A DNA stretch of 64,000 bases, taken from positions 1 through 64,000 of the forward strand of contig CASDVE010000003.1 of NCBI GenBank assembly GCA_949284175.1. Direction: 5' to 3'. This DNA comes from an uncultured Eubacteriales bacterium. GTDB taxonomy: Bacteria > Bacillota > Clostridia > Lachnospirales > Lachnospiraceae. Every line of letters starts with the position of its first letter. Positions within the stretch are counted from its first letter, which is position 1. The notes beneath the pieces are model-generated. The model did no database searches. It was not told where the DNA came from and saw only the letters and a program-made list of their open reading frames with translations. Shown in pieces: positions 7,405-15,972 of this stretch. The position numbers and the translations under genes are program-made.

Positions 7405-9561
7405 ATGAAGAGAAAAGTACCATTTATTGAACAAATGAATCAAACTGAGTGTGGATTATGTTGTTGTTTATCCATTTTACAATATTATGGGAGTAAAGAA
7501 AATTTACTTGATTTAAGAAGATTAGTGGAATGTGGACGTGATGGATATAGTTTTCAAAAACTTGGGTATATTCTAGAATATCATGGAATTGAAGCAAAAT
7601 CATATCGAATTAAAAATTTAGAGGCAATTGGGAATATACCATTTCCTTGCATAGCCTTTTGGGATAATGAACATTTTGTATGCATTTATAAGGTAACAAA
7701 AAATAGTATACATATAATGAATCCTGCTCGTGGATATGAAAAGTATCCGCTTGATGAATTCAAGAAACATTTTAGTAATGCTATTTTAGTTGCGATACCA
7801 AAAGAAAATTTCAAACCTTTAAAGTCCACAATACCTTCTCCGTGGATTAAGGTATTGCAGGCTTTAGTGAGAAATAAATGCAATGTCTTCCTTGCTGTCA
7901 TCTTCGCTATTATTAGTTATATTCTTATGCTTCAAGTGCCAGTATTCACATCACGTATTATAAATAATGTTGTGGATTCAGATGGGATGTCTACATTAGT
8001 AGGATTAGCTAAGATATTGGGAGCATTTACGATTTTATATGGATTTACGATTTATATAAGAAGCACAAGTATTATGATTTCAAACATATTTTTTTGTGAT
8101 AAAATTGAAAAAGAAACATTTGAGCATATGATAAAATTGCCTTATAATTTTTTTGAAATAAGAACAATTGGAGATATTTTGTATAGAATTTCTAGTTTAA
8201 GTGGATTTCGAGAATTATTTACAACGCAAGTAGTTAGTGGTGTAGTAGATATTGGGACGATATGTTTCATTATTATTTTTTTGTTTCAAAAATCTATTTT
8301 ACTAACAGGAATTACAATTTTAATAGGTTTGTTTAATGTTATTTTCCTTGTTCTTACGAAAGAACCCATTGCAAGAACGATCAATAACGAAGTATTAGAG
8401 CAAGCTGAGATGCAATCGGTTGAAAATGAGTGTTTGATTACTATTTCATCTATTAAAACTTCAGGCATTGAAAAGCAAATTTATGATAACTGGTATGAAC
8501 ACTTGCAAAAAGTAATGTTGCGATATAAGGAGAGATACCGCATGAATAACATATATACAGCTGTAACAGAGACATTCCAGATGTTTGCACCAATAGCTAT
8601 TCTTTTATTAGGTGTTCAACAATGTTATCAAGGAAATATGTCTTTAGGAGATGTGGTTGCTTTTCAAAGTCTTGCTTCTATTTTGTTTAGTTCAGAAGTA
8701 TCAATTTTTAGTGCTTATTCACAATTTATTTTGGCATCTACTTATTTGAAACGAGTAAATGATATTTGGTGTGAAGAGGAAGAAGAGCGATATACACAAG
8801 AATTAGAAGTTGAACTGCAAGGAAATGTTGTGATAAAAGATTTATGTTTTTCGTATACAAAAGATTCACAAGAGGTATTACATAATATAAATCTCAGTAT
8901 TGATTCAGGACAGCGTATTGCATTTGTTGGAAAATCAGGTTCAGGTAAAAGTACAATAGGTAAGATAATTTCTGGTCTCTATTCTGTGAAAGAGGGGCAT
9001 ATTTTCTTTGATAGTATTGATATGATGAAGATTAAGAAAAGTTCATTATGTAACCAAATTGGTGTTGTTCCTCAAGATGTATATCTTCTAAATCGAAGTA
9101 TAAAAGATAATATTACTTTGAGTGATGAAGAGATAAGCGATGAAAAAGTAATAGAAGCGTGTAAGGTTGTTCAGATTTATGATGAAATAATGGGAATGCC
9201 TATGGGATTGCATACAATTGTATCAGAGATGGGGTTAAACCTTTCTGGTGGACAGAGACAAAGGATCGCTTTAGCAAGAGCCTTAATTCATAAACCTAAA
9301 TTAGTAATCTTGGATGAAGCAACTAGTGCTTTGGATTCAGTGAATGAGAAGAAAATTACAGAATTTTTGAGAAATACAGGATGTACACAAATTATTATTG
9401 CGCACCGACTTTCGACTATAATTGATGCAGATAGGATTTTTGTCATGAGAGATGGTAAAATTTGTGAACAAGGGAGTCATGATGAATTGATGATTCAAAA
9501 AGGTGAATATTATAATTTATATATCAATAGTGAAGATGAAGAGAGGAAAAAGAATGGATAG
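7405..9561 (+). CDS. lanT: Bifunctional lantibiotic exporter/leader peptidase LanT
   Basis: A 718-residue peptidase-containing ABC transporter that cleaves GG leaders and exports the mature peptides. Residues 1-130 are a C39 peptidase with Q10, catalytic C16 (QTECG) and H90; the third triad position, 16 residues on as in ComA, is N106 (NPARG) where Asp is usual. Residues about 150-450 hold six membrane helices, and about 475-710 the ATPase with Walker A GKSGSGKST, signature LSGGQRQR, Walker B LVILDEATSALD and H-loop IAHR. It is the only exporter here and must serve both precursors. Its stop overlaps the start of the next gene by 8 bp. Confidence 0.95.
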   Translation: MKRKVPFIEQMNQTECGLCCCLSILQYYGSKENLLDLRRLVECGRDGYSFQKLGYILEYHGIEAKSYRIKNLEAIGNIPFPCIAFWDNEHFVCIYKVTKNSIHIMNPARGYEKYPLDEFKKHFSNAILVAIPKENFKPLKSTIPSPWIKVLQALVRNKCNVFLAVIFAIISYILMLQVPVFTSRIINNVVDSDGMSTLVGLAKILGAFTILYGFTIYIRSTSIMISNIFFCDKIEKETFEHMIKLPYNFFEIRTIGDILYRISSLSGFRELFTTQVVSGVVDIGTICFIIIFLFQKSILLTGITILIGLFNVIFLVLTKEPIARTINNEVLEQAEMQSVENECLITISSIKTSGIEKQIYDNWYEHLQKVMLRYKERYRMNNIYTAVTETFQMFAPIAILLLGVQQCYQGNMSLGDVVAFQSLASILFSSEVSIFSAYSQFILASTYLKRVNDIWCEEEEERYTQELEVELQGNVVIKDLCFSYTKDSQEVLHNINLSIDSGQRIAFVGKSGSGKSTIGKIISGLYSVKEGHIFFDSIDMMKIKKSSLCNQIGVVPQDVYLLNRSIKDNITLSDEEISDEKVIEACKVVQIYDEIMGMPMGLHTIVSEMGLNLSGGQRQRIALARALIHKPKLVILDEATSALDSVNEKKITEFLRNTGCTQIIIAHRLSTIIDADRIFVMRDGKICEQGSHDELMIQKGEYYNLYINSEDEERKKNG

Positions 9562-9739
9562 AAAGAAAGATGAAAAAAATAGTGAATTATTAAAGTATAT
9601 ATCTTATGGTTTAGGTTTAGGGACACTATTGGGGGTTAGTTTTGCAGTTATAACAAGTAGTAATATCTCAATTTGCTGTAGTTTGGGAATGTGTATGGGA
9701 GTGCTTATTGGGTGTATTGTATCAATGTTTAAAAAGTAA
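9554..9739 (+). CDS. Small two-helix membrane protein in the lantibiotic operon
   Basis: A 61-residue protein whose ATG lies inside the end of lanT (overlap 9554-9561), with the purine-rich gagaggaaaaag as ribosome-binding site. A charged N-terminus (MDRKKDEKNSE) is followed by two glycine-rich hydrophobic segments, about residues 17-33 and 36-57, and a KK end. It sits between the exporter and the LanFEG immunity genes and is tightly coupled to both, so an accessory immunity or transporter-associated role is likely, though no named family is recognised. A longer frame starting at 9503 exists but lies inside lanT and lacks its own ribosome-binding site. Confidence 0.75.
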   Translation: MDRKKDEKNSELLKYISYGLGLGTLLGVSFAVITSSNISICCSLGMCMGVLIGCIVSMFKK

Positions 9740-9768
9740 GAAGTTTATAGAGAGAAGAGGAGAAGAGG

Positions 9769-10515
9769 ATGAATCAAATAGCAAAATTTGAGAAAGTAAA
9801 TAAGTCATTTAAGAAAACAACAGTGATAAAGAATGCTTCCTTTTCAATCAATGAAAATGTGATTTGTGGATTTATTGGTCCCAATGGAGCTGGTAAAACG
9901 ACAATTATTAAATTATTACTAGGAATTATACCAGAATCATCAGGACAGATTGAGCTTTTTGGAAAAACAGAAGAAAGGGAAAAGGAAGAATCTTTGCATT
10001 CAATTGGAACGGTTGTGGGCGGACCATCCTATTATGGTAATTTAAATGCCTTTCAGAATATGCAAATTGTAGCTAATATGAAAGAGGTTTCACTTTCAAG
10101 AGAGGAAATTTTAGATTATTTAGAACTTGTTGGACTTCAAGGGGTTGGAAAAAAGAAAGTAAAACATTTTTCTATGGGTATGAAACAACGTTTATGTATT
10201 GCCTTTTCTCTAATTGGAAATCCTAAATTTCTAATTTGGGATGAACCAATTAATGGTCTTGATCCAGAAGGAATTATTGATATAAGAAATTTGATTTTGC
10301 ATTTACATAAGACAAGAAATGTTACATTTTTAATATCAAGTCATATTTTAAGCGAACTAGATAAGATTGTAGATCAAGTCATATTAATAAATAAAGGAAA
10401 AATCTGTTATGATGGAAATTGCGATCAACTTTTAGAAAAATACGAATGTACGACGTTAGAAGAGGCTTATATGAAATGTATGAATGAAGGGGGCGTATCA
10501 TATGAAAGCTTTTAA
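9769..10515 (+). CDS. lanF: Lantibiotic immunity ABC transporter, ATPase LanF
   Basis: A 248-residue ABC ATPase of the LanF/BcrA type that powers removal of lantibiotic from the producer's membrane. Visible motifs are Walker A GPNGAGKTT (about residues 37-45), signature FSMGMKQR and Walker B FLIWDEPINGLD; the Glu-containing Q-loop variant cannot be assigned with certainty by eye. The ribosome-binding site is agaagaggag just before ATG 9769. It is followed by two membrane subunits (overlap of 14 bp with the next), giving the standard FEG immunity set. Confidence 0.92.
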   Translation: MNQIAKFEKVNKSFKKTTVIKNASFSINENVICGFIGPNGAGKTTIIKLLLGIIPESSGQIELFGKTEEREKEESLHSIGTVVGGPSYYGNLNAFQNMQIVANMKEVSLSREEILDYLELVGLQGVGKKKVKHFSMGMKQRLCIAFSLIGNPKFLIWDEPINGLDPEGIIDIRNLILHLHKTRNVTFLISSHILSELDKIVDQVILINKGKICYDGNCDQLLEKYECTTLEEAYMKCMNEGGVSYESF

Positions 10516-11248
10516 AATAGAATTATATAAACAAAAAAAGTTTTTGTTTGTATTATGTTTTATTTTTCCGCTTCTTTTAAACGGCTTGCTATATGTTGAT
10601 TTGCAATACCGCTATGAGGGATACCTTTTGTTACATAGAGAAGAGTATGGTTTATCTTATTGGCAATTAATATTTAAAGAACAGAGTGTTTTTTATTTTG
10701 CAGAATTATTTCATGTTGTAGCAGCAGCTTTGGTCTATGAAATATTTTCGGTAGATTTGAAAAATAATGGATGGATGCTTGTAGCCAGTTCAAAATATAG
10801 AAAAGGTAGCGTATTGCTTGGTAAATATATGGTAGCATTATGGGGCGCATTGATTTATTTTGCGGTAGATTATATAAGCTTGTTTCTAATAGGAAAAGAT
10901 ATAGGGGTACAGGGAGCATTTGATGGAATGCTATTTTTGAAGACATTTTTTATTCAATTTACATCAGCTTCTATGATAATAGCATTTTATATATGTGTTG
11001 TTTGTTTCATTAAGCGAATTTCGTTATTAATTATTTTGGGTGGAGCTTTCATGAGTGTAAGTATAGCTCTTTATTATGATGGAACATTTCAATTTTTACC
11101 ATATGCCCCTTCTACCTATATATCACATGCTTTTAGGACAAACCAAAATGAATTTGTAATTAGTGTTCTAGTTGCAATTGTTCTCAGTATTACATTTATG
11201 TACGTATCCAATTTCTTGTTAAGAAGAAATCGAGATCTGTCTTTATAG
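10502..11248 (+). CDS. lanE: Lantibiotic immunity ABC transporter, permease LanE
   Basis: A 248-residue membrane protein with about six hydrophobic helices, of the LanE/MutE/EpiE immunity-permease type (ABC-2 like). The start chosen is ATG 10502 (MKAFKIELYKQKK), which has gaaggggg 8 nt upstream; an earlier in-frame ATG (10484) has no site. The gene overlaps lanF by 14 bp and is followed 16 bp later by the second permease, so the three are translationally coupled. Sequence identity within this family is low and the assignment rests on topology and position as well as the N-terminal signature. Confidence 0.85.
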   Translation: MKAFKIELYKQKKFLFVLCFIFPLLLNGLLYVDLQYRYEGYLLLHREEYGLSYWQLIFKEQSVFYFAELFHVVAAALVYEIFSVDLKNNGWMLVASSKYRKGSVLLGKYMVALWGALIYFAVDYISLFLIGKDIGVQGAFDGMLFLKTFFIQFTSASMIIAFYICVVCFIKRISLLIILGGAFMSVSIALYYDGTFQFLPYAPSTYISHAFRTNQNEFVISVLVAIVLSITFMYVSNFLLRRNRDLSL

Positions 11249-11264
11249 AAAGGATTGAAAATCA

Positions 11265-11978
11265 TTGAAAAAACTAATAAAGAGCGAACTGATCAAGAAT
11301 AGATTTTGGATATGTATATTCGCAGGTATAATAGTTCCTATAGCTACTGCCATTATGATTAAGGTGCAGATAGTGGATCGAACTGCGGATTTTATAGAGG
11401 TACCATTGGATGCCTATATGTTTTCTATATTATGTAACGCTTATTTATTATTAATTTTTCCATGTTTTATGCTGTTTCTTAATATTTTCTATTCTCAAGT
11501 AGAAGATAGAGATAATGGTTGGATCATGGTATTATCATGTGTAAAGAAAACAGAGCGTGTTATTATGGCAAAGTTTATTATGAATATGCTGGTATGTTTT
11601 ATAGCATATGTGAATTTCACTGGAATATGTTGTTATTTGCTTAGGGAAAGAGGAGGACAAGTGTTGCTGACTGCAGTAGTTGGTCCGATGTTGTATTCAT
11701 TTATTTGTTATATTCCATTATTGCTATTTATACAAATATTTTGTATTATTTTACCTTATCTGATTGCTAAGGTATTTACGGGTATCTTTTTCATTATTCT
11801 AACTATGGGGATAACGCAAACAAAATGGAGTACATTTTATTTTCCTAGTTTTTATTTTACAGTATCTCAGGATTTAGAAATGTTAGGGATAAAACTTATC
11901 AGTAGTTTTATACTTATTGTTATAATCTTTTTTGGAGGTACAAAGCTTATAAAAAAATATGTTCAACGCATATTATGA
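11265..11978 (+). CDS. lanG: Lantibiotic immunity ABC transporter, permease LanG
   Basis: A 237-residue membrane protein with six predicted helices, the second permease of the LanFEG exporter. It begins with TTG at 11265, preceded by gaaagga, and reads MKKLIKSELIKNRFW, the typical short cytoplasmic N-terminus before helix 1. DRDNGWIMVL at about residues 81-90 matches the NNGWMLV segment of lanE, showing the two permeases are related. It is the last gene of the cluster; the shared terminator follows directly. Confidence 0.85.
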   Translation: MKKLIKSELIKNRFWICIFAGIIVPIATAIMIKVQIVDRTADFIEVPLDAYMFSILCNAYLLLIFPCFMLFLNIFYSQVEDRDNGWIMVLSCVKKTERVIMAKFIMNMLVCFIAYVNFTGICCYLLRERGGQVLLTAVVGPMLYSFICYIPLLLFIQIFCIILPYLIAKVFTGIFFIILTMGITQTKWSTFYFPSFYFTVSQDLEMLGIKLISSFILIVIIFFGGTKLIKKYVQRIL

Positions 11979-11990
11979 TAGCTTTAATGA

Positions 11991-12035
11991 AAAAAGGAGG
12001 GGAAACACAGATAACGTGTTTCTCCTCCTTTTTGT
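11991..12035. terminator. Bidirectional terminator between lanG and the MATE gene
   Basis: The strand AAAAAGGAGGGGAAACAC pairs with GTGTTTCTCCTCCTTTTT around a short loop (12009-12014), with T runs on both strands. It would end both the lantibiotic operon and the convergent MATE gene. Confidence 0.8.
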
Positions 12036-12063
12036 GTATATGGAATATCTTTCCTTATTATTG

Positions 12064-13407
12064 TTAAAAGGGAGAGAATGCTCCATTTTCTTGCTTTTTT
12101 AGTAAGAAATAGGCGACAATGCTTGCACAGAGTTCTCCAATCGGAAAGGCGATCCAAACGCCAATTACTCCGAGAAAATGAGAGAGAATAAAACTTGCTG
12201 GAATTGTAATGATAAACTGCCTTAAAAGAGAGATGATCAAAGATTCCCTTCCTTTCCCAATGGATTCGAATGTTCCTGAATAAATGATTCCGATAGTTGA
12301 AATCAAAAATCCGAGGCTAATAATCCGAAGAGCAGTGGTTCCAGCCAAGAGTAAGTTTTCATCCGCTTTGAATAAAGAAAAAATTTGAGCAGGAATTAGG
12401 AGTGACACTATGGTTCCAAACAGCATGATCATGCCAGCGGATAATAGGCTATATTGAATTGTTTTTTTCATTCTGTCATAGTCCTTTGCTCCATAGTTAT
12501 ATCCGACGATAGGTCGCATACCTTGTACAATTCCATTGGCTGGCATATAGATAAAGGTTTGTAACTTGAAGTAAACCCCAAGGACTGCGATATAGAGATC
12601 GGAAAAACGTGCAAGAATCCGATTTAATATACTGATTAAAATAGAAGGGAGCATCATCATCAAAGAAGATGGAATCCCCACAGAATAGATCTGTCGGATC
12701 ACACTTTTATCAAATATTAAATATTTCGAATGAATGGTGATGCCAAAGGATTTTTTCAAATAGACGATAATATAGAGAATAAAACCACATATTTGTCCGG
12801 TGACAGTGGCGATTGCTGCACCACGAACTCCCATAGCTGGAAAGCCGAAATATCCAAAGATTAGAATAGGATCTAAAATAATATTGATAATACAGCCAGT
12901 AGCAAGCAAAAACATAGTTGTTTTCATAGCTCCCACCGCTTGGAAAATTTTTTCCATAGCGATTTGAATAATCGTTCCAAAAGAAAGGCATACTACAATA
13001 TATGTATAGTCACAAGCCTGTTTTAAGATAGAAGGATCGGTCGTAAATAATCGTAAAAATGGTTTTGTAACAAAGATCCCGATTAGGATAAACAGGATGC
13101 AATGTAGAATCGAAAGTGCGATACCAATAGTTGCTGCCGTATTTGCCTCTTCTTGTTTTTTTGATCCAAGATAGATAGAAATGGTAGAAGTGATGCCGAC
13201 GCCGACGCCAACGGCTACGGATGCAACCATATTTTGAAGAGGGAATGCAATGGAAACCGCTGTTAGGGCATCTGTACCAAGATATGATACATAGATGCTG
13301 TCCACAATGTTATAAAGGGCTTGCATTAACATAGAAAGCATCATAGGAATTGACATCGACATGAGTAAAGAGAAGATGGGCTTTGTCTTCATAAATTCAT
13401 TATCCAT
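12064..13407 (-). CDS. MATE-family multidrug/Na+ antiporter
   Basis: A 447-residue transporter of the MatE superfamily, exporting cationic drugs or metabolites against Na+ or H+. It shows 12 hydrophobic helices and the MATE signature near the N-terminus (PMMLSMLMQALYNIVDSIYV) and its second-half counterpart (PSSLMMMLPSILISILNRIL). The start is ATG at 13407 (MDNEFMKTK), preceded by GGAGG (13413-13417); a longer GTG-initiated frame to 13482 runs through the leader hairpin and is rejected. It faces the lantibiotic operon but has no evident link with it. Substrate cannot be told from sequence. Confidence 0.92.
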   Translation of the reverse strand: MDNEFMKTKPIFSLLMSMSIPMMLSMLMQALYNIVDSIYVSYLGTDALTAVSIAFPLQNMVASVAVGVGVGITSTISIYLGSKKQEEANTAATIGIALSILHCILFILIGIFVTKPFLRLFTTDPSILKQACDYTYIVVCLSFGTIIQIAMEKIFQAVGAMKTTMFLLATGCIINIILDPILIFGYFGFPAMGVRGAAIATVTGQICGFILYIIVYLKKSFGITIHSKYLIFDKSVIRQIYSVGIPSSLMMMLPSILISILNRILARFSDLYIAVLGVYFKLQTFIYMPANGIVQGMRPIVGYNYGAKDYDRMKKTIQYSLLSAGMIMLFGTIVSLLIPAQIFSLFKADENLLLAGTTALRIISLGFLISTIGIIYSGTFESIGKGRESLIISLLRQFIITIPASFILSHFLGVIGVWIAFPIGELCASIVAYFLLKKQENGAFSPF

Positions 13408-13421
13408 AAAAACCTCCAAAT

Positions 13422-13487
13422 ACAAAAAAGAAAACCATATGAAAATGCTCCTGTTTGCATATGGAGGAAACAGGCAAATCACATGGT
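13422..13487 (-). promoter_or_regulatory. Terminator-like hairpin in the leader of the MATE gene
   Basis: On the minus strand ACCATGTGA (13487-13479) pairs with TCATATGGT (13442-13434) with one G-U, enclosing a second stem CCTGTTT (13474-13468) / AAACAGG (13456-13450). A run TTTTCTTTTTT (13433-13423) follows, only a few bases before the MATE ribosome-binding site. This is an intrinsic terminator placed between promoter and gene, the layout of an attenuator. Confidence 0.6.
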
Positions 13488-13889
13488 CTTTATTGTTTTA
13501 CATTTACTTTCATGGTTGATGGTATCATGACTAAAATAATAAGTCAAGAAAAAGAGAAAAAGGGGGAATTTTTCATTTAGAAGATGAAAAAAAGTATCAA
13601 TTATTAAGATTTCTTTATAATAGGAAGAAACAGGATGAAAAAACCGTCATGATTTATAAACAAAGATTCCATGCTTTCCTTGTGGAAGTTTTAGAAAATT
13701 ATGTAATGATAAATGGAATTCCGTCCGAATAAAAAAAAGAAATTGTAAAAAATACACTATTTAATCTTGTTTTTATTGCTCTATAATAGATGAATTGCAC
13801 AGTAAACTTCAGGGGAAAATAAAATAGTTGTATTAGCAACTATTGTTGACAAAATATTTGAACAGTGCTAAAACAAGGAGAAGAGATGT
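13488..13889. other. Intergenic region between MATE and atp operon
   Basis: About 400 bp with divergent promoters for the two flanking units. On the plus strand a frame is open from 13535 to the stop at 13730-13732, but the only ATG is at 13649, giving 27 codons (MIYKQRFHAFLVEV...); its look is protein-like and it may be a gene remnant. Nothing else resembling a gene is seen. Confidence 0.4.
13782..13851 (+). promoter_or_regulatory. atp promoter region with a perfect inverted repeat
   Basis: TATAAT at 13782-13787 is the best -10 before the atp genes, with no clear -35. Downstream, ATAGTTG (13824-13830) and CAACTAT (13837-13843) form a perfect inverted repeat around TATTAG, adjoining TTGACA (13846-13851). 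The repeat could be an operator or an RNA hairpin in the leader. Confidence 0.35.
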
Positions 13890-14630
13890 GTGCTCGACGC
13901 AATTGCACAGTCTAAAAAAATTAAAAAGAAGGAAGGGAGAAATACGGATACATTTGTGGAAGAATTACTAGATCAACTCAGTTGTAAGACGGTATTTACG
14001 ATTCCGGTATTTGGCGGAATTGGAATATCGGAAGCAGTTGTAGTGACATGGATTATCATGGCGGTTCTCGTGTTGCTATCAGTGGTTCTAGTAAGAGATC
14101 TAAGAGTAGAAAATCCAGGAAAAAAACAAATTGCCTTAGAATCCGCAGTTGGTGCTTTGTATAATATTTTTGCAGAGATTCTGGGAGAAGAAGGCAAGCG
14201 GTATGCACAATATTTGATGACAATTATTTTATATATTGGTATATCAAATATTATTGGTTTACTTGGATTTAAACCGCCAACGAAAGACATTAATGTTACG
14301 GCAGCCATGGCGATTATGAGTATCTTGTTAATTGAATTTGCAGGAGTTCGTCAAAAGGGATTCGGTGGATGGATCAAGAGTTTTTCTAAACCATCAGTTA
14401 TTATGATTCCAATTAATATCATGGAGATTTTTGTGAAACCAATTTCACTTTGTATGCGTCTTTTTGGTAATGTCTTAGGAGCATTCGTAATCATGGAAAT
14501 GATCAAAGGAATCATACCGGCTATTATTCCGATTCCATTTAGTCTTTATTTCGATATTTTTGATGGGTTACTTCAAGCCTATATCTTTACATTGTTAACT
14601 GCATTATTTATTAGTGAACAATTAGACTAG
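13890..14630 (+). CDS. atpB: ATP synthase F0 subunit a
   Basis: Integral membrane subunit that forms the ion half-channels against the c-ring. The 246 residues contain the conserved FVKPISLCMRLFGN segment with the essential Arg at R190, and hydrophobic helices throughout. An N-terminal stretch rich in Lys (KKIKKKEGR) precedes the first helix and is longer than in many homologues. It starts with GTG 13890, 9 nt after AAGGAG. It opens the eight-gene operon; no atpI is seen before it. Confidence 0.95.
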   Translation: MLDAIAQSKKIKKKEGRNTDTFVEELLDQLSCKTVFTIPVFGGIGISEAVVVTWIIMAVLVLLSVVLVRDLRVENPGKKQIALESAVGALYNIFAEILGEEGKRYAQYLMTIILYIGISNIIGLLGFKPPTKDINVTAAMAIMSILLIEFAGVRQKGFGGWIKSFSKPSVIMIPINIMEIFVKPISLCMRLFGNVLGAFVIMEMIKGIIPAIIPIPFSLYFDIFDGLLQAYIFTLLTALFISEQLD

Positions 14631-14718
14631 TTCAGTTAAGAATGTATAGAACGAATAAAGATAAAGTGAAAACAATCAATATTTAATAATTTTTTTGAGA
14701 AGAAAAGGAGAGAATATT

Positions 14719-14943
14719 ATGTTAACATTAGGTGCACTTGGAGCAGGTATTGCAGGTATTGCAGGTATTGGAGCAGGTATTGGTATTGGTATTGCAACAG
14801 CAGGAGCAGTAAACGCGATTGCTAGACAACCAGAAGCAGAAGGTAAAATCAATAAAACATTATTAATTGGTGCTGCTTTAGCCGAAGCAACAGCTATCTA
14901 TGGTTTCGTTGTAGCATTATTACTTATGTTCGTAGTAAAATAA
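14719..14943 (+). CDS. atpE: ATP synthase F0 subunit c
   Basis: The 74-residue, two-helix ring subunit. Helix 1 is Gly/Ala-rich, the polar loop is ARQPEA, and helix 2 carries the ion-binding Glu in LAEATAIYG. The Gln of helix 1 that binds Na+ in Ilyobacter tartaricus (GQG) is Ile here and the Ser after the Glu is Ala, which favours H+ over Na+ coupling (inference from alignment by eye). The start is ATG 14719, 8 nt or so after AAGGAGA; an earlier in-frame ATG-less extension to 14695 is rejected. Confidence 0.95.
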   Translation: MLTLGALGAGIAGIAGIGAGIGIGIATAGAVNAIARQPEAEGKINKTLLIGAALAEATAIYGFVVALLLMFVVK

Positions 14944-14974
14944 AAATTAGTTTCAGTAAAGGCAGGTGTTTTAG

Positions 14975-15475
14975 ATGCTGGAGATTAATCTTGATCTTCT
15001 ATTCACAGTGATTAACCTGATCGTTTTGTACTTATTACTGAGACATTTTCTGTTTCAACCAATTCAAAATATCATGAAGCAACGTGAAGATATGATACAA
15101 AGCAAAATTGCTCATGCAAATGAGGTTGAGCAACAAGCCAAAGAGAATAAACAGAAATATGAACAGGTTCTTGCAAACGCTCATGATGAATCTCATCAGA
15201 TCATCGCAAAAGCAAAACAAACAGCAAGAGAAGAGGCAGATACAATTCTTGCAGAGGCGAATCAGGAAGTTATTCGAATTAGAAAAGATGCGGAAAATGC
15301 AATTGAGCAAGAACGCATACGTGAAACCAAAAAAATGCAGGATCAAGTGGCAGGTCTTGCTCTTACTGCTGTGCAGAAAATTTTAAGCGAGCAGTTAAAT
15401 GAGCAGGAAAATGATAACCTCTACAATCGTTTCCTGAAAGAGACAGGTGAGCAAAATGACGCAAACAGAGCTTAA
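14975..15475 (+). CDS. atpF: ATP synthase F0 subunit b
   Basis: A 166-residue peripheral stalk subunit: a short N-terminal membrane helix (about residues 5-25) then a long Lys/Glu/Gln-rich coiled coil. It connects the a subunit to the F1 head through delta. The ribosome-binding site is ggcaggtg before ATG 14975. It overlaps the next gene by 20 bp. Confidence 0.93.
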   Translation: MLEINLDLLFTVINLIVLYLLLRHFLFQPIQNIMKQREDMIQSKIAHANEVEQQAKENKQKYEQVLANAHDESHQIIAKAKQTAREEADTILAEANQEVIRIRKDAENAIEQERIRETKKMQDQVAGLALTAVQKILSEQLNEQENDNLYNRFLKETGEQNDANRA

Positions 15476-15956
15476 TTATGCGGTAGTTTTGTATGAACTT
15501 CCAATAGAAAAAGAACAGATTATGTCAGCAAGGGAATGTTTTAAAAACGTTCCTATGCTGAAAGAAATTCTTGCAAATCCAACCCTTGAAAATAGAAAAA
15601 AGGGAGCAGTGATTGAAAGAGTATTTCCAAAGGAAATGCACGCTTTTCTAAAAAAAGTTAGTGAACATGGGCGAATGGGTCAAATTGAAAATATTTTTGA
15701 TGCTTATGACATATATGAAGAACAACAAAATAGTGTCAAGAGTGTAAAACTTTTCTATGTGACAGAGCCTAGCGAAGAACAGAAAGCAGGATTTGAAGAT
15801 TTTATTAAAAAAGAATATGGATGCCGTCAAGTAAAACTCCAATTAATAGAAGATCGTTCTTTACTTGGAGGATTTTTATTGAGAATCGGCAGTATCGAAT
15901 ACGATTATAGCTTGATGGGAAAAATTAAATCCCTTCGTCAGCAAATAATCCGATAA
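15456..15956 (+). CDS. atpH: ATP synthase F1 subunit delta
   Basis: A 166-residue OSCP/delta subunit that attaches the peripheral stalk to F1. The C-terminal part with [16 protein letters not shown] matches the family signature. The start chosen is ATG 15456 ([10 protein letters not shown]), 6 nt after AGGTG; a GTG at 15447 in the same frame is the alternative. The gene starts inside atpF, so translation is coupled. Confidence 0.92.
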   Translation: MTQTELNYAVVLYELPIEKEQIMSARECFKNVPMLKEILANPTLENRKKGAVIERVFPKEMHAFLKKVSEHGRMGQIENIFDAYDIYEEQQNSVKSVKLFYVTEPSEEQKAGFEDFIKKEYGCRQVKLQLIEDRSLLGGFLLRIGSIEYDYSLMGKIKSLRQQIIR

Positions 15957-15972
15957 ACCGGAGGTGAGAAAC

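Noticed and set aside
9503-9553. Longer N-terminus for the 61-residue membrane protein
   Set aside because: The 17 extra codons lie inside lanT without a ribosome-binding site; ATG 9554 is the usual overlapping start.
13408-13482. 25-residue N-terminal extension of the MATE protein
   Set aside because: It lies in the leader hairpin; the ATG at 13407 has a proper GGAGG site.
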